Assembly: GCF_000375545.1 (NCBI RefSeq) | Contig: NZ_AQXF01000004.1 | Coordinates: forward strand, 297,148-361,147 | DNA: 64,000 bases | Source of the DNA: Kordiimonas gwangyangensis DSM 19435 = JCM 12864 | GTDB lineage: Bacteria; Pseudomonadota; Alphaproteobacteria; Sphingomonadales; Kordiimonadaceae | Reading direction: 5' to 3' | Part shown: piece after piece, positions 43,033 to 52,519 of the stretch | Numbering within the stretch: position 1 is the first letter of the stretch | How the letters are laid out: the number at the start of each line of letters is the position of its first letter | Notes under the pieces: model-generated | Databases searched by the model: none | What the model was told of the DNA's origin: nothing | The model's input: only the letters and a program-made list of their open reading frames with translations | Made by a program: the position numbers and the translations under genes

Positions 43033-44280
43033 TCAGTCGAGCGCCGCAAGTCGCCCATCCAGATAAGCAAGGTCGCTGTCGCTGCCCGGCAGGAAGCGCG
43101 CTTTCTTAAATGCGGCTTTGGCGTCTTGCTGGCGTCCGAGCGTGCTCAGCACATCCGCCCGCGCGGTGTGATAGTGGATATTGCCGCGCATCGAGGGGTG
43201 GTCTGCAAGCTCATCGAGTATGTTGAGCGCGTCAGCGGCACGGCCTGCTGCCGCGATGGCCGCCGCCTTGTTGAGCGTGACAATGGCAGAGCCCGTCATG
43301 ACCTCAAGGGTTTCATAAAGCGCAATAATCTGGGCCCAGTCGGTGGCCTGAACGCTGGGCCCTGCCACATGCGCCGCAGCGATGCCCGCTTCGATATGGT
43401 ACCGGCCCAGTTGTGCGGTCTGCCGTGCACGGCTCAGATGCACAAAACCTTGCGCAATCAAGTCCTTGTCCCAGCGCGTGCGGTCCTGTTGCGCCAGCGG
43501 CGTGAAGTGCCCGGCATCATCCCGCCGGGTTGCAAGGCGCGAGGCCTGAAAGCTGAGAAGGGCGGCGAGGGCATGGCAGGTGCCGTCGGTGCGCCATGGC
43601 CCTAGCGCGAGCGACTGTGCGAGCCGCAGCGCCTCAAGGGCGATATCTTCCCGCACCGCCACAGGTCCGGGCCCGGGGCGATAACCAAGGCTGAAAGCGA
43701 GGTATATGACCTTCAGCACCGTTGGCATGCGCTCACCGGCTTCCTGCCCAAGCGGGGTACCGGTGCTTAAGCCAACACTGGCAGCCCGCTCTTTCGCGCG
43801 GGTCAGCCGGGCCGACATGGCGGCGGGTGTGGCATAAAATAGCTGCGCAATTTCGCGTGCGCTAAAGCCAAAGGCGATGTTCAGGGTAAGGGCGACGCGG
43901 TCCATCTCGGCCATATTTGGCTGGCAGCAGAGGAACAGCAGCTCAAGCTCGCTGTCCGTCGCGCTCTGCCCAATAGGACGGGTATCTTGTGCCGCGCGTT
44001 CAAGCTCGGGTAAGGCTGTTTGCGCCACCTTGATATGGCGCAGTTCATCGATGGCTTTGCGGTAAGCGGTGGCCTGTAGCCACGCTGCCGGGTTCTCCGG
44101 CAGGCCATCATAAGGCCAAGTGCGGGCGGCTGCAGTCAGCGCCTCCTGAGCGGTATCTTCGGCAAGGCTCAGGTGGTGGGGGCCAAGCCGCTTCACAAGT
44201 GTAGCGACCAGCCGCCCCGCCTCGCGGCGGAACAGCCGGTCCAGTTCTCGTCTCGCTTCGGTGTCGTGCCCGGCTGCCAT
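43033..44280 (-). CDS. ECF42-type RNA polymerase sigma factor
   Basis: This 415-aa protein has sigma region 2 (FRREAGRLVATLVKRLGPHHLSLAEDTAQEA), region 4 (LTLNIAFGFSAREIAQLFYATPAAMSARLTRAK) and a long C-terminal extension of about 220 residues with tetratricopeptide-like helices. This is the ECF42 (SigI-like) layout. The partner DGPF/YciI protein lies 2 bp upstream on the same strand, as expected. No anti-sigma factor is visible. Confidence 0.92.
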   Translation of the reverse strand: MAAGHDTEARRELDRLFRREAGRLVATLVKRLGPHHLSLAEDTAQEALTAAARTWPYDGLPENPAAWLQATAYRKAIDELRHIKVAQTALPELERAAQDTRPIGQSATDSELELLFLCCQPNMAEMDRVALTLNIAFGFSAREIAQLFYATPAAMSARLTRAKERAASVGLSTGTPLGQEAGERMPTVLKVIYLAFSLGYRPGPGPVAVREDIALEALRLAQSLALGPWRTDGTCHALAALLSFQASRLATRRDDAGHFTPLAQQDRTRWDKDLIAQGFVHLSRARQTAQLGRYHIEAGIAAAHVAGPSVQATDWAQIIALYETLEVMTGSAIVTLNKAAAIAAAGRAADALNILDELADHPSMRGNIHYHTARADVLSTLGRQQDAKAAFKKARFLPGSDSDLAYLDGRLAALD

Positions 44281-44282
44281 TC

Positions 44283-44630
44283 TTATATCTGGTCGATCTC
44301 GCGTAGCTCGATACGGCCATATTTGACATGCGGGCAGGTCTTGGCGATCTCGACCGCCTCGTCATAATCTGCCGCTTCAATCGTCATGTAGCCGCCGATC
44401 ATCTCATTGGGTTCGGTGAACGGGCCGGCGTGCACTTCCACACCGCCCGCCCCTGTCGTCAGGTTGCGGCCGGGTTCGTCCTTCAGTTTCTCACCGCCGA
44501 GGAAACGGCCCTCGGCAATCATCTTCTCGGTCCAGGCGGTGTATTCCTTGATGATGTCCATCATCTGGTCATGGGAAAGGTCAGCAAAACCATCGAGGCG
44601 GTCGTGCAGTAGCAACATGAACTGAGCCAT
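44283..44630 (-). CDS. YciI/DGPF-family protein, partner of ECF42
   Basis: This 115-aa dimeric alpha-beta-barrel protein has the family motifs AQFMLLLHDRLDGFAD and EVHAGPFTEPNEMIGGYMTIEA (the GPF element). These genes are the usual neighbours of ECF42 sigma factors. The biochemical role is unsettled. A further YciI protein is encoded at 52086. Confidence 0.88.
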   Translation of the reverse strand: MAQFMLLLHDRLDGFADLSHDQMMDIIKEYTAWTEKMIAEGRFLGGEKLKDEPGRNLTTGAGGVEVHAGPFTEPNEMIGGYMTIEAADYDEAVEIAKTCPHVKYGRIELREIDQI

Positions 44631-44730
44631 GGTGTCGTCTCCGGGGTTGGGCGGCGGGCGTCATGCCCTTTTGCCCGTTATACCCCTAGCGACGGCTGAG
44701 CGGGTGCCGATTTCGACATCGGCCCGGAAA

Positions 44731-45186
44731 TTATTTACTCTGGTGCTGGTCGAGCTTAGAAACCGCAGCTTCGATCGTGGTGCGGTAGGCCTCTCGATCA
44801 AACACCAGCACAGGCATGTCGCCATAGCGCCAGTCCACCCCTTCGGCGGCGCGCTCAGGATTGTTGCGGTAGGGGTTTTGCCAGTTTGACCAGCGTACGG
44901 TGTCGCCCTCTTCGGTAACACTGAAATGCAGGAGCCAGCATTCGGGCTCCCCGCAGTCGCAAGCATAGGGGGTCACAAAGGCCTTTGGGTCCAGGAGCGA
45001 ACGTGCGCCCTCGGGCCCGAGGTAGGGCGCATAGGCCCCGGCTATGCTGTCGGTGTACTGCCTTTCGTGCCGCTTGATGCGGTCCAGCAGGTTTTCGCCG
45101 TCGACGAAAATATCAAAAACTGGTCCATAGGGCTCGCTATCGCCCGAAAGCTTGAGTTCAAGGATGTTGAAGGCATGTCCTGCCAT
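44731..45186 (-). CDS. Conserved-looking protein of unknown function
   Basis: This 151-aa soluble protein starts MAGHAFNILELKLSG and contains a Cys cluster (YACDCGEPECWLLHF) and a WRYGDMPVLVFDREAY end. Three closely spaced cysteines could bind a metal, although this is not shown. The ATG at 45186 lies just after the engB stop; an upstream start at 45213 would overlap engB. I do not recognise the family. Confidence 0.7.
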   Translation of the reverse strand: MAGHAFNILELKLSGDSEPYGPVFDIFVDGENLLDRIKRHERQYTDSIAGAYAPYLGPEGARSLLDPKAFVTPYACDCGEPECWLLHFSVTEEGDTVRWSNWQNPYRNNPERAAEGVDWRYGDMPVLVFDREAYRTTIEAAVSKLDQHQSK

Positions 45187-45191
45187 CGGTA

Positions 45192-45845
45192 TCAGAACGC
45201 CATGGTCTGGCAAAGTTCGGCGCGCAGTTCAGGGATGCCCCAGCCCTTCTCGCTTGAAGTGGCGAGGACGATGGGGAAGCAGGCGATAAACTTCTTCGCG
45301 TCTTCCTGCGTTTTTTTCAGCATCTTCTCGCGGTCGGCGACCTTGAGTTTGTCGAGCTTGGTAAGCACGATCTGATAGTTGACCGCTGCCTCATCGAGCA
45401 TCTTCATGATCTCACGGTCGTTTTCCTTCAGCCCGTGGCGGCTGTCGATCAGCAGCATCACACGGCGAAGGTTCGGGCGACCGCGCAGATAGTCTTTCAC
45501 CAGACGGGTCCAGGCGTGGACCTTCTTACGTTCGATTTTGGCATAGCCGTATCCGGGCAGGTCAACCATATAAGCAGGCTGGTCCATTTCCTGACCGAGC
45601 GTGAAATAGTTCAGTTCCTGCGTGCGACCTGGCGTGTTTGATGTGCGCGCCAAGGTCTTGCGGCCTGTCAGTGCGTTCACAAGGCTTGATTTGCCTACGT
45701 TGGAGCGCCCGGCAAAAGCAATCTCCGGCAGGCCGGTGCCGGGCAAGGTGTCAAGCGACACCGCACCCATGACAAACTCAACGGGGCCGGCAAACAAGAG
45801 CCGGCCACGTTCCATATCAGCCTGGGTGAAGCGTTCTTCTTCCAT
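45192..45845 (-). CDS. engB: Ribosome-biogenesis GTPase EngB/YihA
   Basis: This 217-aa TrmE-Era-EngA-like GTPase is needed for 50S maturation or cell division. It has the P-loop GRSNVGKS, the switch region TSNTPGRTQELNYF, DLPGYGYAK (G3) and TKLDKL (G4). The start MEEERFTQAD at 45845 follows the yidC stop by 7 bp; the open frame upstream overlaps yidC and is not needed. It lies in the yidC-rnpA block, a common alphaproteobacterial order. Confidence 0.95.
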   Translation of the reverse strand: MEEERFTQADMERGRLLFAGPVEFVMGAVSLDTLPGTGLPEIAFAGRSNVGKSSLVNALTGRKTLARTSNTPGRTQELNYFTLGQEMDQPAYMVDLPGYGYAKIERKKVHAWTRLVKDYLRGRPNLRRVMLLIDSRHGLKENDREIMKMLDEAAVNYQIVLTKLDKLKVADREKMLKKTQEDAKKFIACFPIVLATSSEKGWGIPELRAELCQTMAF

Positions 45846-45852
45846 GCTTGCC

Positions 45853-47601
45853 TTACGCCTTCGCCTTGCTGCTGTCGTCCGTGCGCGCGTCTTCACGGCG
45901 CATGATCACCCATTGCTGGCCGATCGACAGGATGTTGTTCCACGTCCAGTACAGCACGAGGCCGGCGCTGAACGGCGCCATAATGAAGGTGAAGATGAGC
46001 GGCAGGAAGCTCATGATCTTCTGCTGGGTCGGGTCCATCGCGGCAGACTGCGGATTAAGCTTCTGCTGCAGCCACATGGAAAGGCCCATCAGGATCGGCA
46101 GGATGCCGATAGCCATGAAGGCAGGAGGGTCCCACGGAATAAGGCCAAAGGCGTTGACCGGTGTCAGCGGGTCGGGTGCAGAGAGGTCCTTGATCCAGCC
46201 GAAGAAGGGCTGGTGGCGCATCTCGATGGTGACATACAGCACTTTATAAAGCGCGAAGAAGATCGGGATCTGGATGAGGATCGGCAGACAGCCCGCCATC
46301 GGGTTGATCTTCTCTTTCTTGTAAAGCGCCATCATCTCCTGCTGAAGCTTCTGGCGGTCTTCCTTGTAGCGCTCTTGCAGTTTCTTGATCTTCGGCTGCG
46401 CTTTTTTCATGTGGCTCATGGACACATAGGATTTGTTCGCGAGCGGGAACAGCACAAGCTTCAGGATCACGGTCATCAACAGGATTGCAACGCCATAGTT
46501 GCCGGTCAGGTTGAAGAGATAGTGCAGGCCTTTGAAGATCGGGCGCGTAAGCCAGTAGAACCAACCCCAGTCGATGGTGCGGTCAAACAGCGCGATGTCA
46601 TATTTCTGCTGGTAGTCGTCGATGGTGCCAACAATCTTGGCGCCAGCGTAAAAACGGGTCGTGTTCTCAAGCGAGCCACCGGCCGCGAGCGTCTGCCAGT
46701 TTTCAACATAGTCGACACGGTAGCTCTCTTCGCCACCCTTCGGTGCACGGCGCACAAAACGGGCGCGCGACAGTTCAGCATCCTGTGCCGGGATCAGCGT
46801 GGTCATCCAGTATTTGTCTGTGATGCCCATCCAGCCACCGGTGGAGCTGACTTCAAAATTACCGTCGTCTTCGAGATCGTCGTATTTCTTCTCTTCGAGT
46901 GTGCCGTTGAATACGCCAAGCGGGCCCTCGTGCAGGATATAAAGCCCTGCGGTCTTCGGCTTGCCGTGACGGCTGATGAGGCCATACGGCGCCATCTGAA
47001 GGGTAGAATCGGTGGTGTTCTCAACGCTCTGCGTGATGGTGAACATGAACTCCTTGTCCACCTCAATCTTCATCAGGAATCGCAGGCCTTCGCCGTTCTC
47101 CCAGGAAAGCGTCACCGGGTTCGACGGCGTAAGCGTGTCACCGTCCGCGGACCAGATGCTCTTGTCGGTCGGTACAGAATCAGGGTTCTGGCCTGATGCG
47201 GACCAACCGAAGCGCGCGTAGTAAGCGTCCGGCGTGCCAGCCGGCGACAGCAGGCGCACATTCGGCGAATCGTCCGCCATCGTCACCTTGTGTTTCACCA
47301 GTTGGAGGTCATCGAAGCGTGCACCGCGGAGCGAGAGCGAACCCTCAAGCTCGGGCGTTACGATCCGCACGCTGCCAGCGTCTTCAAGCACGGTTTCATG
47401 CTCAACCACTTCAGCGGTGGTTGCGTCCTCAGGGGCAATCTCGCGCGGGGCAAGCGCTTCTTCGGTTGCCTGTTCTGTGCGGGCCTCTGCCGCTTCCATG
47501 CGCGCAGCTTCCATTTTCGGACCGGCATAGAATGTCTGGTATCCAAGAAGGATCGCCAGCGACAGCACGGCAAACAGCACAAAATTTTTCGTATCACCCA
47601 T
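45853..47601 (-). CDS. yidC: Membrane protein insertase YidC
   Basis: This 582-aa inner-membrane insertase has an N-terminal membrane helix, a large periplasmic beta-sandwich domain (about residues 60-340), then the conserved five-helix core ([40 protein letters not shown] and [20 protein letters not shown]). The basic end is normal. It overlaps yidD by 8 bp. Confidence 0.97.
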   Translation of the reverse strand: MGDTKNFVLFAVLSLAILLGYQTFYAGPKMEAARMEAAEARTEQATEEALAPREIAPEDATTAEVVEHETVLEDAGSVRIVTPELEGSLSLRGARFDDLQLVKHKVTMADDSPNVRLLSPAGTPDAYYARFGWSASGQNPDSVPTDKSIWSADGDTLTPSNPVTLSWENGEGLRFLMKIEVDKEFMFTITQSVENTTDSTLQMAPYGLISRHGKPKTAGLYILHEGPLGVFNGTLEEKKYDDLEDDGNFEVSSTGGWMGITDKYWMTTLIPAQDAELSRARFVRRAPKGGEESYRVDYVENWQTLAAGGSLENTTRFYAGAKIVGTIDDYQQKYDIALFDRTIDWGWFYWLTRPIFKGLHYLFNLTGNYGVAILLMTVILKLVLFPLANKSYVSMSHMKKAQPKIKKLQERYKEDRQKLQQEMMALYKKEKINPMAGCLPILIQIPIFFALYKVLYVTIEMRHQPFFGWIKDLSAPDPLTPVNAFGLIPWDPPAFMAIGILPILMGLSMWLQQKLNPQSAAMDPTQQKIMSFLPLIFTFIMAPFSAGLVLYWTWNNILSIGQQWVIMRREDARTDDSSKAKA

Positions 47602-47977
47602 GAGATGTCATACCCTCATCATGTGGCAGCCCGCTCTTGGCTGCTTCACTCTTTTTCTTCTTTCCGCAGCAGTCAGGCCCATGGGCGCTGACTTCCGCAG
47701 AATCGCGTGCGCTTTGTGGCACAGGATCGTATCCAAATCCACCCCAAGGATGGCATTTGAGGATGCGGCGAATTGACAGGTAGCCGCCACGGAGCGCGCC
47801 GTGCGTGCGAATGGCTTCAACCGCATAGGCGCTGCAGGTTGGCTGGAACCGGCAGTTCGGCCCCAGAAGCGGCGAGATAAATAGTTGATAAAACTTGATA
47901 ATGCCGAGGAACAGCCACCCGAGGGGGGAGGTTTTCTTGGGCGTGCGCACAGGCTTGTCTGTCTTGCGCTCAGCCAT
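47594..47977 (-). CDS. yidD: Membrane protein insertion efficiency factor YidD
   Basis: This 127-aa protein has the YidD core ([29 protein letters not shown], read here in pieces, and GFDPVP-like GFGYDPVP). It is longer than usual (70-90 aa) because of a basic N-terminal stretch and a C-terminal tail with two Cys and many Lys (CCGKKKKSE). The start ATG shares bases with the rnpA stop (TGATG). It probably assists YidC-dependent insertion. Confidence 0.93.
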   Translation of the reverse strand: MAERKTDKPVRTPKKTSPLGWLFLGIIKFYQLFISPLLGPNCRFQPTCSAYAVEAIRTHGALRGGYLSIRRILKCHPWGGFGYDPVPQSARDSAEVSAHGPDCCGKKKKSEAAKSGLPHDEGMTSHG

Positions 47978-48381
47978 CAATTCCCTCTCGTCCTGTGTTT
48001 GCGCGGCGCGTCCCCGCGCGGCCGGTTGCCTGACGATAAATCGGCCCCTGATGCCAGTTTTGCAAGGGCCCAGCGCATATCAGCCTGCATTTTCTCGAAA
48101 TCGTAGGAAATGGCGGCCTGCCGCCCGATAAAGACATAGGCCCAGCCACGGCTGCCATGTCCGTCCAGCGTCAGCCGCGCGGCTTCCTTGAGGCGGCGGC
48201 GCGCGCGGTTGCGTTCAACTGCTTTGCCAACTTTCTTCGATACGGTGAAACCGGCGCGTGGTGGGCTGTCTGATTCGCCAACACTGGCTTGCAGGATGAA
48301 GGAAGGGGTTACCCATTTGCGCCCTGTGGCGGCAATGGACAGATATTCAGGTCGTTTCTTGACGCGCTCAAGCTTCGTCAT
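47977..48381 (-). CDS. rnpA: Ribonuclease P protein component
   Basis: This 134-aa basic protein is the protein subunit of RNase P, which trims tRNA 5' ends. It starts [20 protein letters not shown] and contains [29 protein letters not shown], the conserved RNR-type motif lying in [12 protein letters not shown]. It lies between yidD and rpmH in the standard order. Confidence 0.95.
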   Translation of the reverse strand: MTKLERVKKRPEYLSIAATGRKWVTPSFILQASVGESDSPPRAGFTVSKKVGKAVERNRARRRLKEAARLTLDGHGSRGWAYVFIGRQAAISYDFEKMQADMRWALAKLASGADLSSGNRPRGDAPRKHRTRGN

Positions 48382-48511
48382 GATGTGCCTGTATCTCCCG
48401 GTCAGGCGTGCGTTCGTGCAGGGGCCCAAAAACAACGAAAGCCGACCGGATATCTCTCGGTCGGCATTTCATCGTGTGTGGTTGGGTGCGCAGAACGCCC
48501 CCAAGAGACCT

Positions 48512-48646
48512 TTACGCCGAAAGGCGTTTGCGGCCACGGGCGCGACGTGCGTTAAGCACTTTGCGGCCACCAACAGTCGCCATACGTGCACGGAAACCGT
48601 GACGACGTTTGCGAACGAGCACACTCGGTTGATAGGTCCGTTTCAC
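48512..48646 (-). CDS. rpmH: 50S ribosomal protein L34
   Basis: A 44-aa frame from GTG 48646 encodes the classic L34 sequence, starting [19 protein letters not shown] and ending [13 protein letters not shown] lies 8 bases before the GTG. It is the first gene of the rpmH-rnpA-yidD-yidC-engB block; 130 bp separate it from rnpA. Confidence 0.97.
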   Translation of the reverse strand: MKRTYQPSVLVRKRRHGFRARMATVGGRKVLNARRARGRKRLSA

Positions 48647-48717
48647 TTGTCTTACTCCAGCTTATCGCCTAGCCCAATAGTCATCTGTCTGGCCCGGCGT
48701 CCAAATTTCGAGCGCGC

Positions 48718-48746
48718 TGTATAACCGCAGGTCGGACCCAAGTCAA
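48718..48746 (-). promoter_or_regulatory. Strong sigma-70 promoter for rpmH
   Basis: On the minus strand TTGACT (48746-48741) is followed after exactly 17 bp by TATACA (48723-48718), giving a start near 48711 and a leader of about 65 nt before rpmH. The rest of the gap to the histidine kinase (48747-48939) shows only a weak AATTTCG/CGAAATT inverted repeat. Confidence 0.7.
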
Positions 48747-48939
48747 CAGCGCATGGGGGCCCCTCTTAACATAATTTCGTCCCCTTTTCGCGAAATTTTG
48801 GTTGTAGACGCCGAATTTGTTGCCAAATTGAGGAATGGGGAGGGCGTCAGCCCATATAGTTTGATCATTCGCGTGCCGATTCGCGGGGTGCGCCTTAGTT
48901 TACTTGCAATTCCCTACGGGATGGGATTCAAGACTTTTT

Positions 48940-50340
48940 ATGCCCGAGCATTACAGACCGTTTACATCCAGTCTCAGGTCGCGCCTGCTGATTCTCACCT
49001 TTATCTTCGTGATGGGGGTGTCGGTGGTCGTCTATTTGCCGTCGATCGCGACATTCCGGCAGGACTATATAGAGACACGGCTTGAGAACGCCCAGATCGC
49101 GGTGCTGGCGCTTGAAGAAGCGCCCGGCAACATGGTGAGCCCCGCGCTTGAGCAGCGGCTTCTCAGCCAATCGGGCGTTATCGCCATCATCGTGCGGCGT
49201 GAGGACAAGAGCCTTGTGCTCGGCTTCGACGTGATGCCGGACGAAGTGAACGCCACCTTTGATCTGCGCAACCCGTCCCTCGGTATGCTGATCATGGATG
49301 CTTTCGATACGCTGGAGAATGGCGGCAACCGGGTGATCCGCGTCATCGGCGATCCCATGCTGCCCGGCACGCGCCTGCTTGAGGTGACGATGGACGAGGC
49401 GGGGCTATACCGCGCGCTCGCCAACTATTCCAATAATGTGCTGGTGCTGGCGATTCTCACATCGCTTTTTACCGGCATTCTCGTTTACCTCGCACTGCAC
49501 TGGTTGCTGGTGCGCCCCATGCGCCGGGTCAAGGACCGAATCGTTGCCTTCCGCCGCAAGCCGGAGGCAGTGCCGAAACGCTCCCGCGAATCGCGCAGGC
49601 CTGACGAGATCGGCCTTATTGAACGGGAACTTGTGCGCATGCAGGATGAGTTCCGCCAGAACCTGAAGCAGAAATCCCATCTTGCCGCCCTCGGCGAGGC
49701 GGTGGCCAAGATCAACCATGACCTGAGGAACATCCTCGCGACCGCGCAACTGGCGTCAGATGCGCTGCAACGGGTGGATCACCCCGGTGTGCAGAAGGTG
49801 TCGCGCCGTCTCGTGAGCGCGGTCAGCCGGGCGGTGGCGCTGTGTGAAAGCACCATGCGCCACGGCAAGGCCGATGACCCGCTGCCGGAGAAACGCTGGG
49901 TCTCCCTCGCGGACGTTGTGCGTGATGTGGCGATGTCGCTTGGCCTGATGGACGATGAGAATTTCACCTTCGAGTTTGGTGTGGCGGAAGACCTGCGCAT
50001 ATATGCAGACCCGGAACAGCTTCACCGCGTGCTGCTGAATCTGTGCCGTAACGCGCATGAAGTGCAGGGGCCAAGTGGCCGCATTGAAGTGAACGCGATG
50101 GCGGACGATGACGGCACGGTGCATGTGCGCGTGCGCGACGGCGGCCCCGGCATTCCTGAGCATGTGCGCCCAAGCCTGTTCAAGGCTTTCTCAAGCGCGC
50201 GGGCAGGCGGTACCGGCCTTGGCCTTGCCACCGCGCGGGATATTGTGCTGGCCCATGGTGGTCAGATCGGGCTTGAAGATACCGGGCCTGAAGGCACCAC
50301 CTTCGCCTTCTGCATCCCCGGCGAAGAAGCCGAGGACTAA
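48940..50340 (+). CDS. Orphan membrane sensor histidine kinase
   Basis: This 466-aa kinase has two membrane helices (LRSRLLILTFIFVMGVSVVVYL and VLVLAILTSLFTGILVYLAL) flanking a periplasmic domain of about 135 residues. A HAMP-like linker follows, then a phosphoacceptor helix (INHDLRNILATAQLASDAL) and an ATPase domain with NLCRNAHE, DGGPGIP and GGTGLGLA. No response regulator is adjacent. The ATG at 48940 is preferred. It ends 5 bp before a P1 peptidase gene, so the two may be co-transcribed. Confidence 0.88.
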   Translation: MPEHYRPFTSSLRSRLLILTFIFVMGVSVVVYLPSIATFRQDYIETRLENAQIAVLALEEAPGNMVSPALEQRLLSQSGVIAIIVRREDKSLVLGFDVMPDEVNATFDLRNPSLGMLIMDAFDTLENGGNRVIRVIGDPMLPGTRLLEVTMDEAGLYRALANYSNNVLVLAILTSLFTGILVYLALHWLLVRPMRRVKDRIVAFRRKPEAVPKRSRESRRPDEIGLIERELVRMQDEFRQNLKQKSHLAALGEAVAKINHDLRNILATAQLASDALQRVDHPGVQKVSRRLVSAVSRAVALCESTMRHGKADDPLPEKRWVSLADVVRDVAMSLGLMDDENFTFEFGVAEDLRIYADPEQLHRVLLNLCRNAHEVQGPSGRIEVNAMADDDGTVHVRVRDGGPGIPEHVRPSLFKAFSSARAGGTGLGLATARDIVLAHGGQIGLEDTGPEGTTFAFCIPGEEAED

Positions 50341-50345
50341 GGCGC

Positions 50346-51245
50346 ATGCGCATCACCGCCAAGCCCGGCCCCAGCGATTCGCTCACCGATGTGGGGGCTA
50401 TCAAGGTCGGGCAGGTGCATGACGCGGAGGGAAACACCGGCGTTACGGTCATTGTGCCAGATGCACCCGCTGCCATGGGCGTCGATGTGCGCGGCGGTGG
50501 CCCTGGCACGCGCGAGACCGACGCCCTCAACCCAACCTGCCTTGTTGAAAAAGCCCACGCCATCGTGCTGTCGGGCGGGTCTGTTTTTGGCCTTGCGGCG
50601 GCGGACGGCGTTGCGGCTGCGCTGTCGGCGCGTGGTATCGGTTTGCCGGTAGGGCCAATGCCGGTGCCTGTGGTGCCGGGCGCGATTCTCTTTGACCTCA
50701 AGAACGGTGGCAATAAGGACTGGGGCATGGAACCGCCTTACCGCGCGCTTGGCATCAAGGCGGTTGAGGCGCTCTCCCGCGAGATGGTCCAAGGCCGTGT
50801 GGGCGCAGGCTATGGCGCGCGGGCGGGTGGCGTGCAGGGTGGTGTGGGTAGCGCAAGCTATCAGCTTGAGGATGGCAGCATCGTCGCGGCGCTTGTGGTG
50901 GTCAATTCCTTCGGTAGTGCGGACGGCGCGGCCGGTTTCACGCCCGGCACGCTTGATATGCCCAAGGTGGGCTTTGTTGGCACCAACACGACCCTTGCAG
51001 TGATTGCGACCAATGTGGCGCTCGGTAAAGCTGCGTGTGAGCGTTTGGCGACCATGGCGCATGATGGCCTCGCACGTGCCATCAAGCCGCTGCACACACC
51101 TTTTGATGGCGACACCGTATTTGCATTGTCGACAGGCGAGAGGGAGCCCACGGATGAGCTCCCACGCTGTTTGACAGTGCTGGGTGGTTTTGCGGCAGAC
51201 GCGCTTGAGCGCGCAGTTGCGAAGGCGATCAGCGCGGCGCAGTAA
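50346..51245 (+). CDS. P1-family (DmpA-like) aminopeptidase
   Basis: This 299-aa protein belongs to the S58/DmpA family of self-cleaving N-terminal nucleophile hydrolases (L-aminopeptidase/D-esterase). Motifs are GGGPGTRETDAL, LSGGSVFGLAAADGVAAAL and the presumed nucleophile region GFVGTNTTLAVIATNVAL. The size is typical for the cytoplasmic subgroup. The natural substrate is unknown. Confidence 0.88.
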   Translation: MRITAKPGPSDSLTDVGAIKVGQVHDAEGNTGVTVIVPDAPAAMGVDVRGGGPGTRETDALNPTCLVEKAHAIVLSGGSVFGLAAADGVAAALSARGIGLPVGPMPVPVVPGAILFDLKNGGNKDWGMEPPYRALGIKAVEALSREMVQGRVGAGYGARAGGVQGGVGSASYQLEDGSIVAALVVVNSFGSADGAAGFTPGTLDMPKVGFVGTNTTLAVIATNVALGKAACERLATMAHDGLARAIKPLHTPFDGDTVFALSTGEREPTDELPRCLTVLGGFAADALERAVAKAISAAQ

Positions 51246-51773
51246 TTACTTTGGTTCGCTGTCCGTCAGACGTTGGCGTTCACCCACCACGAATCGTTCG
51301 ATGATTTCTGATTCCGATGCCACATCGTCATGGATGTTCGGCAGGTCCATCTCCAGCAGCGGATCAAGGCGCGAGGCTGTGCGGCTGAGGCGCGTGAGCG
51401 CAAGCTGGGCACTGAACCAGGCATCCTGAAGCTCATCCCCCGTGACGGCGGCAAGTTTGGCAACCGCCTGACGGTACGCGAGCGTTTCTTCACGCAGTGC
51501 TTTTTTGATATCCTCGAACAGCGTTTCAGCTTCCGAGGGCGTGTTCGGCAGCGGGTCACCGGCAGGCAGCGCGGCCACATCACCCGATAGGGCAGGGCGC
51601 ACCGGCACAGGTGGTTTTTGCGCTGGTGTCACGGCACTTTTATCGACCGTTTCGCGCTCTTTTGCATCCGGGATAGGGTCCGAAAGATTCGGCCATTCCT
51701 TGTCACCGCTTGAGCAGGCTGCAAGCAAGGTCATTGCGCTAAAAATAGAAACATATTTTAGGTCAATTTTCAC
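51246..51773 (-). CDS. Putative lipoprotein of unknown function
   Basis: This 175-aa protein has a lipoprotein signal (IFSAMTLLAAC, lipobox Cys at residue 20), a proline-rich linker (TPAQKPPVPVRPAL) and a helical C-terminal half (AETLFEDIKKALREETLAYR). It is probably an anchored envelope protein. I do not recognise the family. It ends directly against the convergent peptidase gene. Confidence 0.7.
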   Translation of the reverse strand: MKIDLKYVSIFSAMTLLAACSSGDKEWPNLSDPIPDAKERETVDKSAVTPAQKPPVPVRPALSGDVAALPAGDPLPNTPSEAETLFEDIKKALREETLAYRQAVAKLAAVTGDELQDAWFSAQLALTRLSRTASRLDPLLEMDLPNIHDDVASESEIIERFVVGERQRLTDSEPK

Positions 51774-51856
51774 AGTAAAAGCCTTATTTTCCGGGCGTTT
51801 GCGGAAGCCAAGCTACGCCGGATTTGTGGCAGAAACAAGAAAAACAGATTTCTCTC

Positions 51857-51885
51857 TTGCAATATAAATTTAATCTGATTAGGTT
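51857..51885 (+). promoter_or_regulatory. Candidate promoter of tRNA-Arg
   Basis: TTGCAA (51857-51862), a 17-bp spacer and TAGGTT (51880-51885) are followed by a GC-rich discriminator (GCGCCCC), typical of stringently controlled tRNA promoters. The -10 match is modest. Confidence 0.4.
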
Positions 51886-51935
51886 GCGCCCCACACCGAA
51901 ACCGGCAGCGGTTGAGGTGGCCGACTTGATGGCAT

Positions 51936-52012
51936 GCGCCGGTAGCTCAGCTGGATAGAGCACCAGACTACGAATCTGGGGGTCGGGGGTTCGAATCCTC
52001 CCCGGCGCGCCA
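51936..52012 (+). tRNA. tRNA-Arg (anticodon ACG)
   Basis: The 77-nt cloverleaf has acceptor GCGCCGG pairing with CCGGCGC and discriminator G. The D-arm is GCTC-AGCTGGATAGA-GCAC-like. The anticodon stem is CCAGA/TCTGG with loop CTACGAA, and the T-arm contains GGTTCGAATCC. The anticodon ACG reads CGN codons after inosine modification. The CCA end is encoded. No integrase lies nearby, so it shows no sign of use as an attachment site here. Confidence 0.97.
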
Positions 52013-52022
52013 CTCAAAAAAC

Positions 52023-52054
52023 AAGGGCTTAGCTGAAAAGCGAAGCCCTTTTTT
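52023..52054 (+). terminator. Terminator after tRNA-Arg
   Basis: AAGGGCTT (52023-52030) pairs with AAGCCCTT (52043-52050) around a 12-nt loop and runs into TTTT. Confidence 0.8.
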
Positions 52055-52085
52055 GTTGCCTGAATTTCTTCGCAGAACAATCAGC

Positions 52086-52424
52086 CTAGTGGAACGGTCG
52101 CACCTCAACTGGTGCCCGGCATGCTTTTGCGGCTTTGCGGCCCCATTCGGTGGCTTCTTCCATGTTCGGCAGCTCCAGCACCCAGAAACCGCCGATATGC
52201 TCTTTGGTCTCGAGATAAGGGCCATCGGTGATGATAAACTCGTCATCGGCCCCAAGGATGACCGAGCGTGCTTCGCGGATTGATTTGAGGCCGCCGACAA
52301 AAACACGGATGCCTGCCGCGACCATGGCGTCGTTCACGGCGTCAATATCGCGCGCCATGGCGTCGTCTTCCTCGACCGAGGGGTCGTAGTTGGTGCGGTG
52401 ATGAATGGCGACAAGATACTGCAT
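52086..52424 (-). CDS. YciI-family protein
   Basis: This 112-aa protein has the YciI/DGPF fold pattern (MQYLVAIHHRTNYDPSVEED, FIITDGPYLETKEHIGGFWVLEL). It is a paralogue of the ECF42-linked protein at 44283 but stands alone. The biochemical role is unknown. Confidence 0.88.
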   Translation of the reverse strand: MQYLVAIHHRTNYDPSVEEDDAMARDIDAVNDAMVAAGIRVFVGGLKSIREARSVILGADDEFIITDGPYLETKEHIGGFWVLELPNMEEATEWGRKAAKACRAPVEVRPFH

Positions 52425-52519
52425 GGTTCTCTCCCTTTCCTTGCCTGTTCCGCCCAGAGGACGAACGGGCCGGGTCAGCCCCGACAGGCTAGCCGCATTT
52501 TATGCGAAAAGAGAGAAAT

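Noticed and set aside
45622..47196. A 524-codon rightward frame opposite engB and yidC
   Set aside because: It is antisense to conserved housekeeping genes and shows only the mirror of their codon pattern.
51936..52012. tRNA-Arg as an attachment site of an integrated element
   Set aside because: No integrase, direct repeat of the tRNA 3' end or foreign-looking gene block is adjacent.
51784..52080. A leftward frame reading through the tRNA-Arg gene
   Set aside because: Its middle is the reverse complement of a functional tRNA, and it has no start signal.
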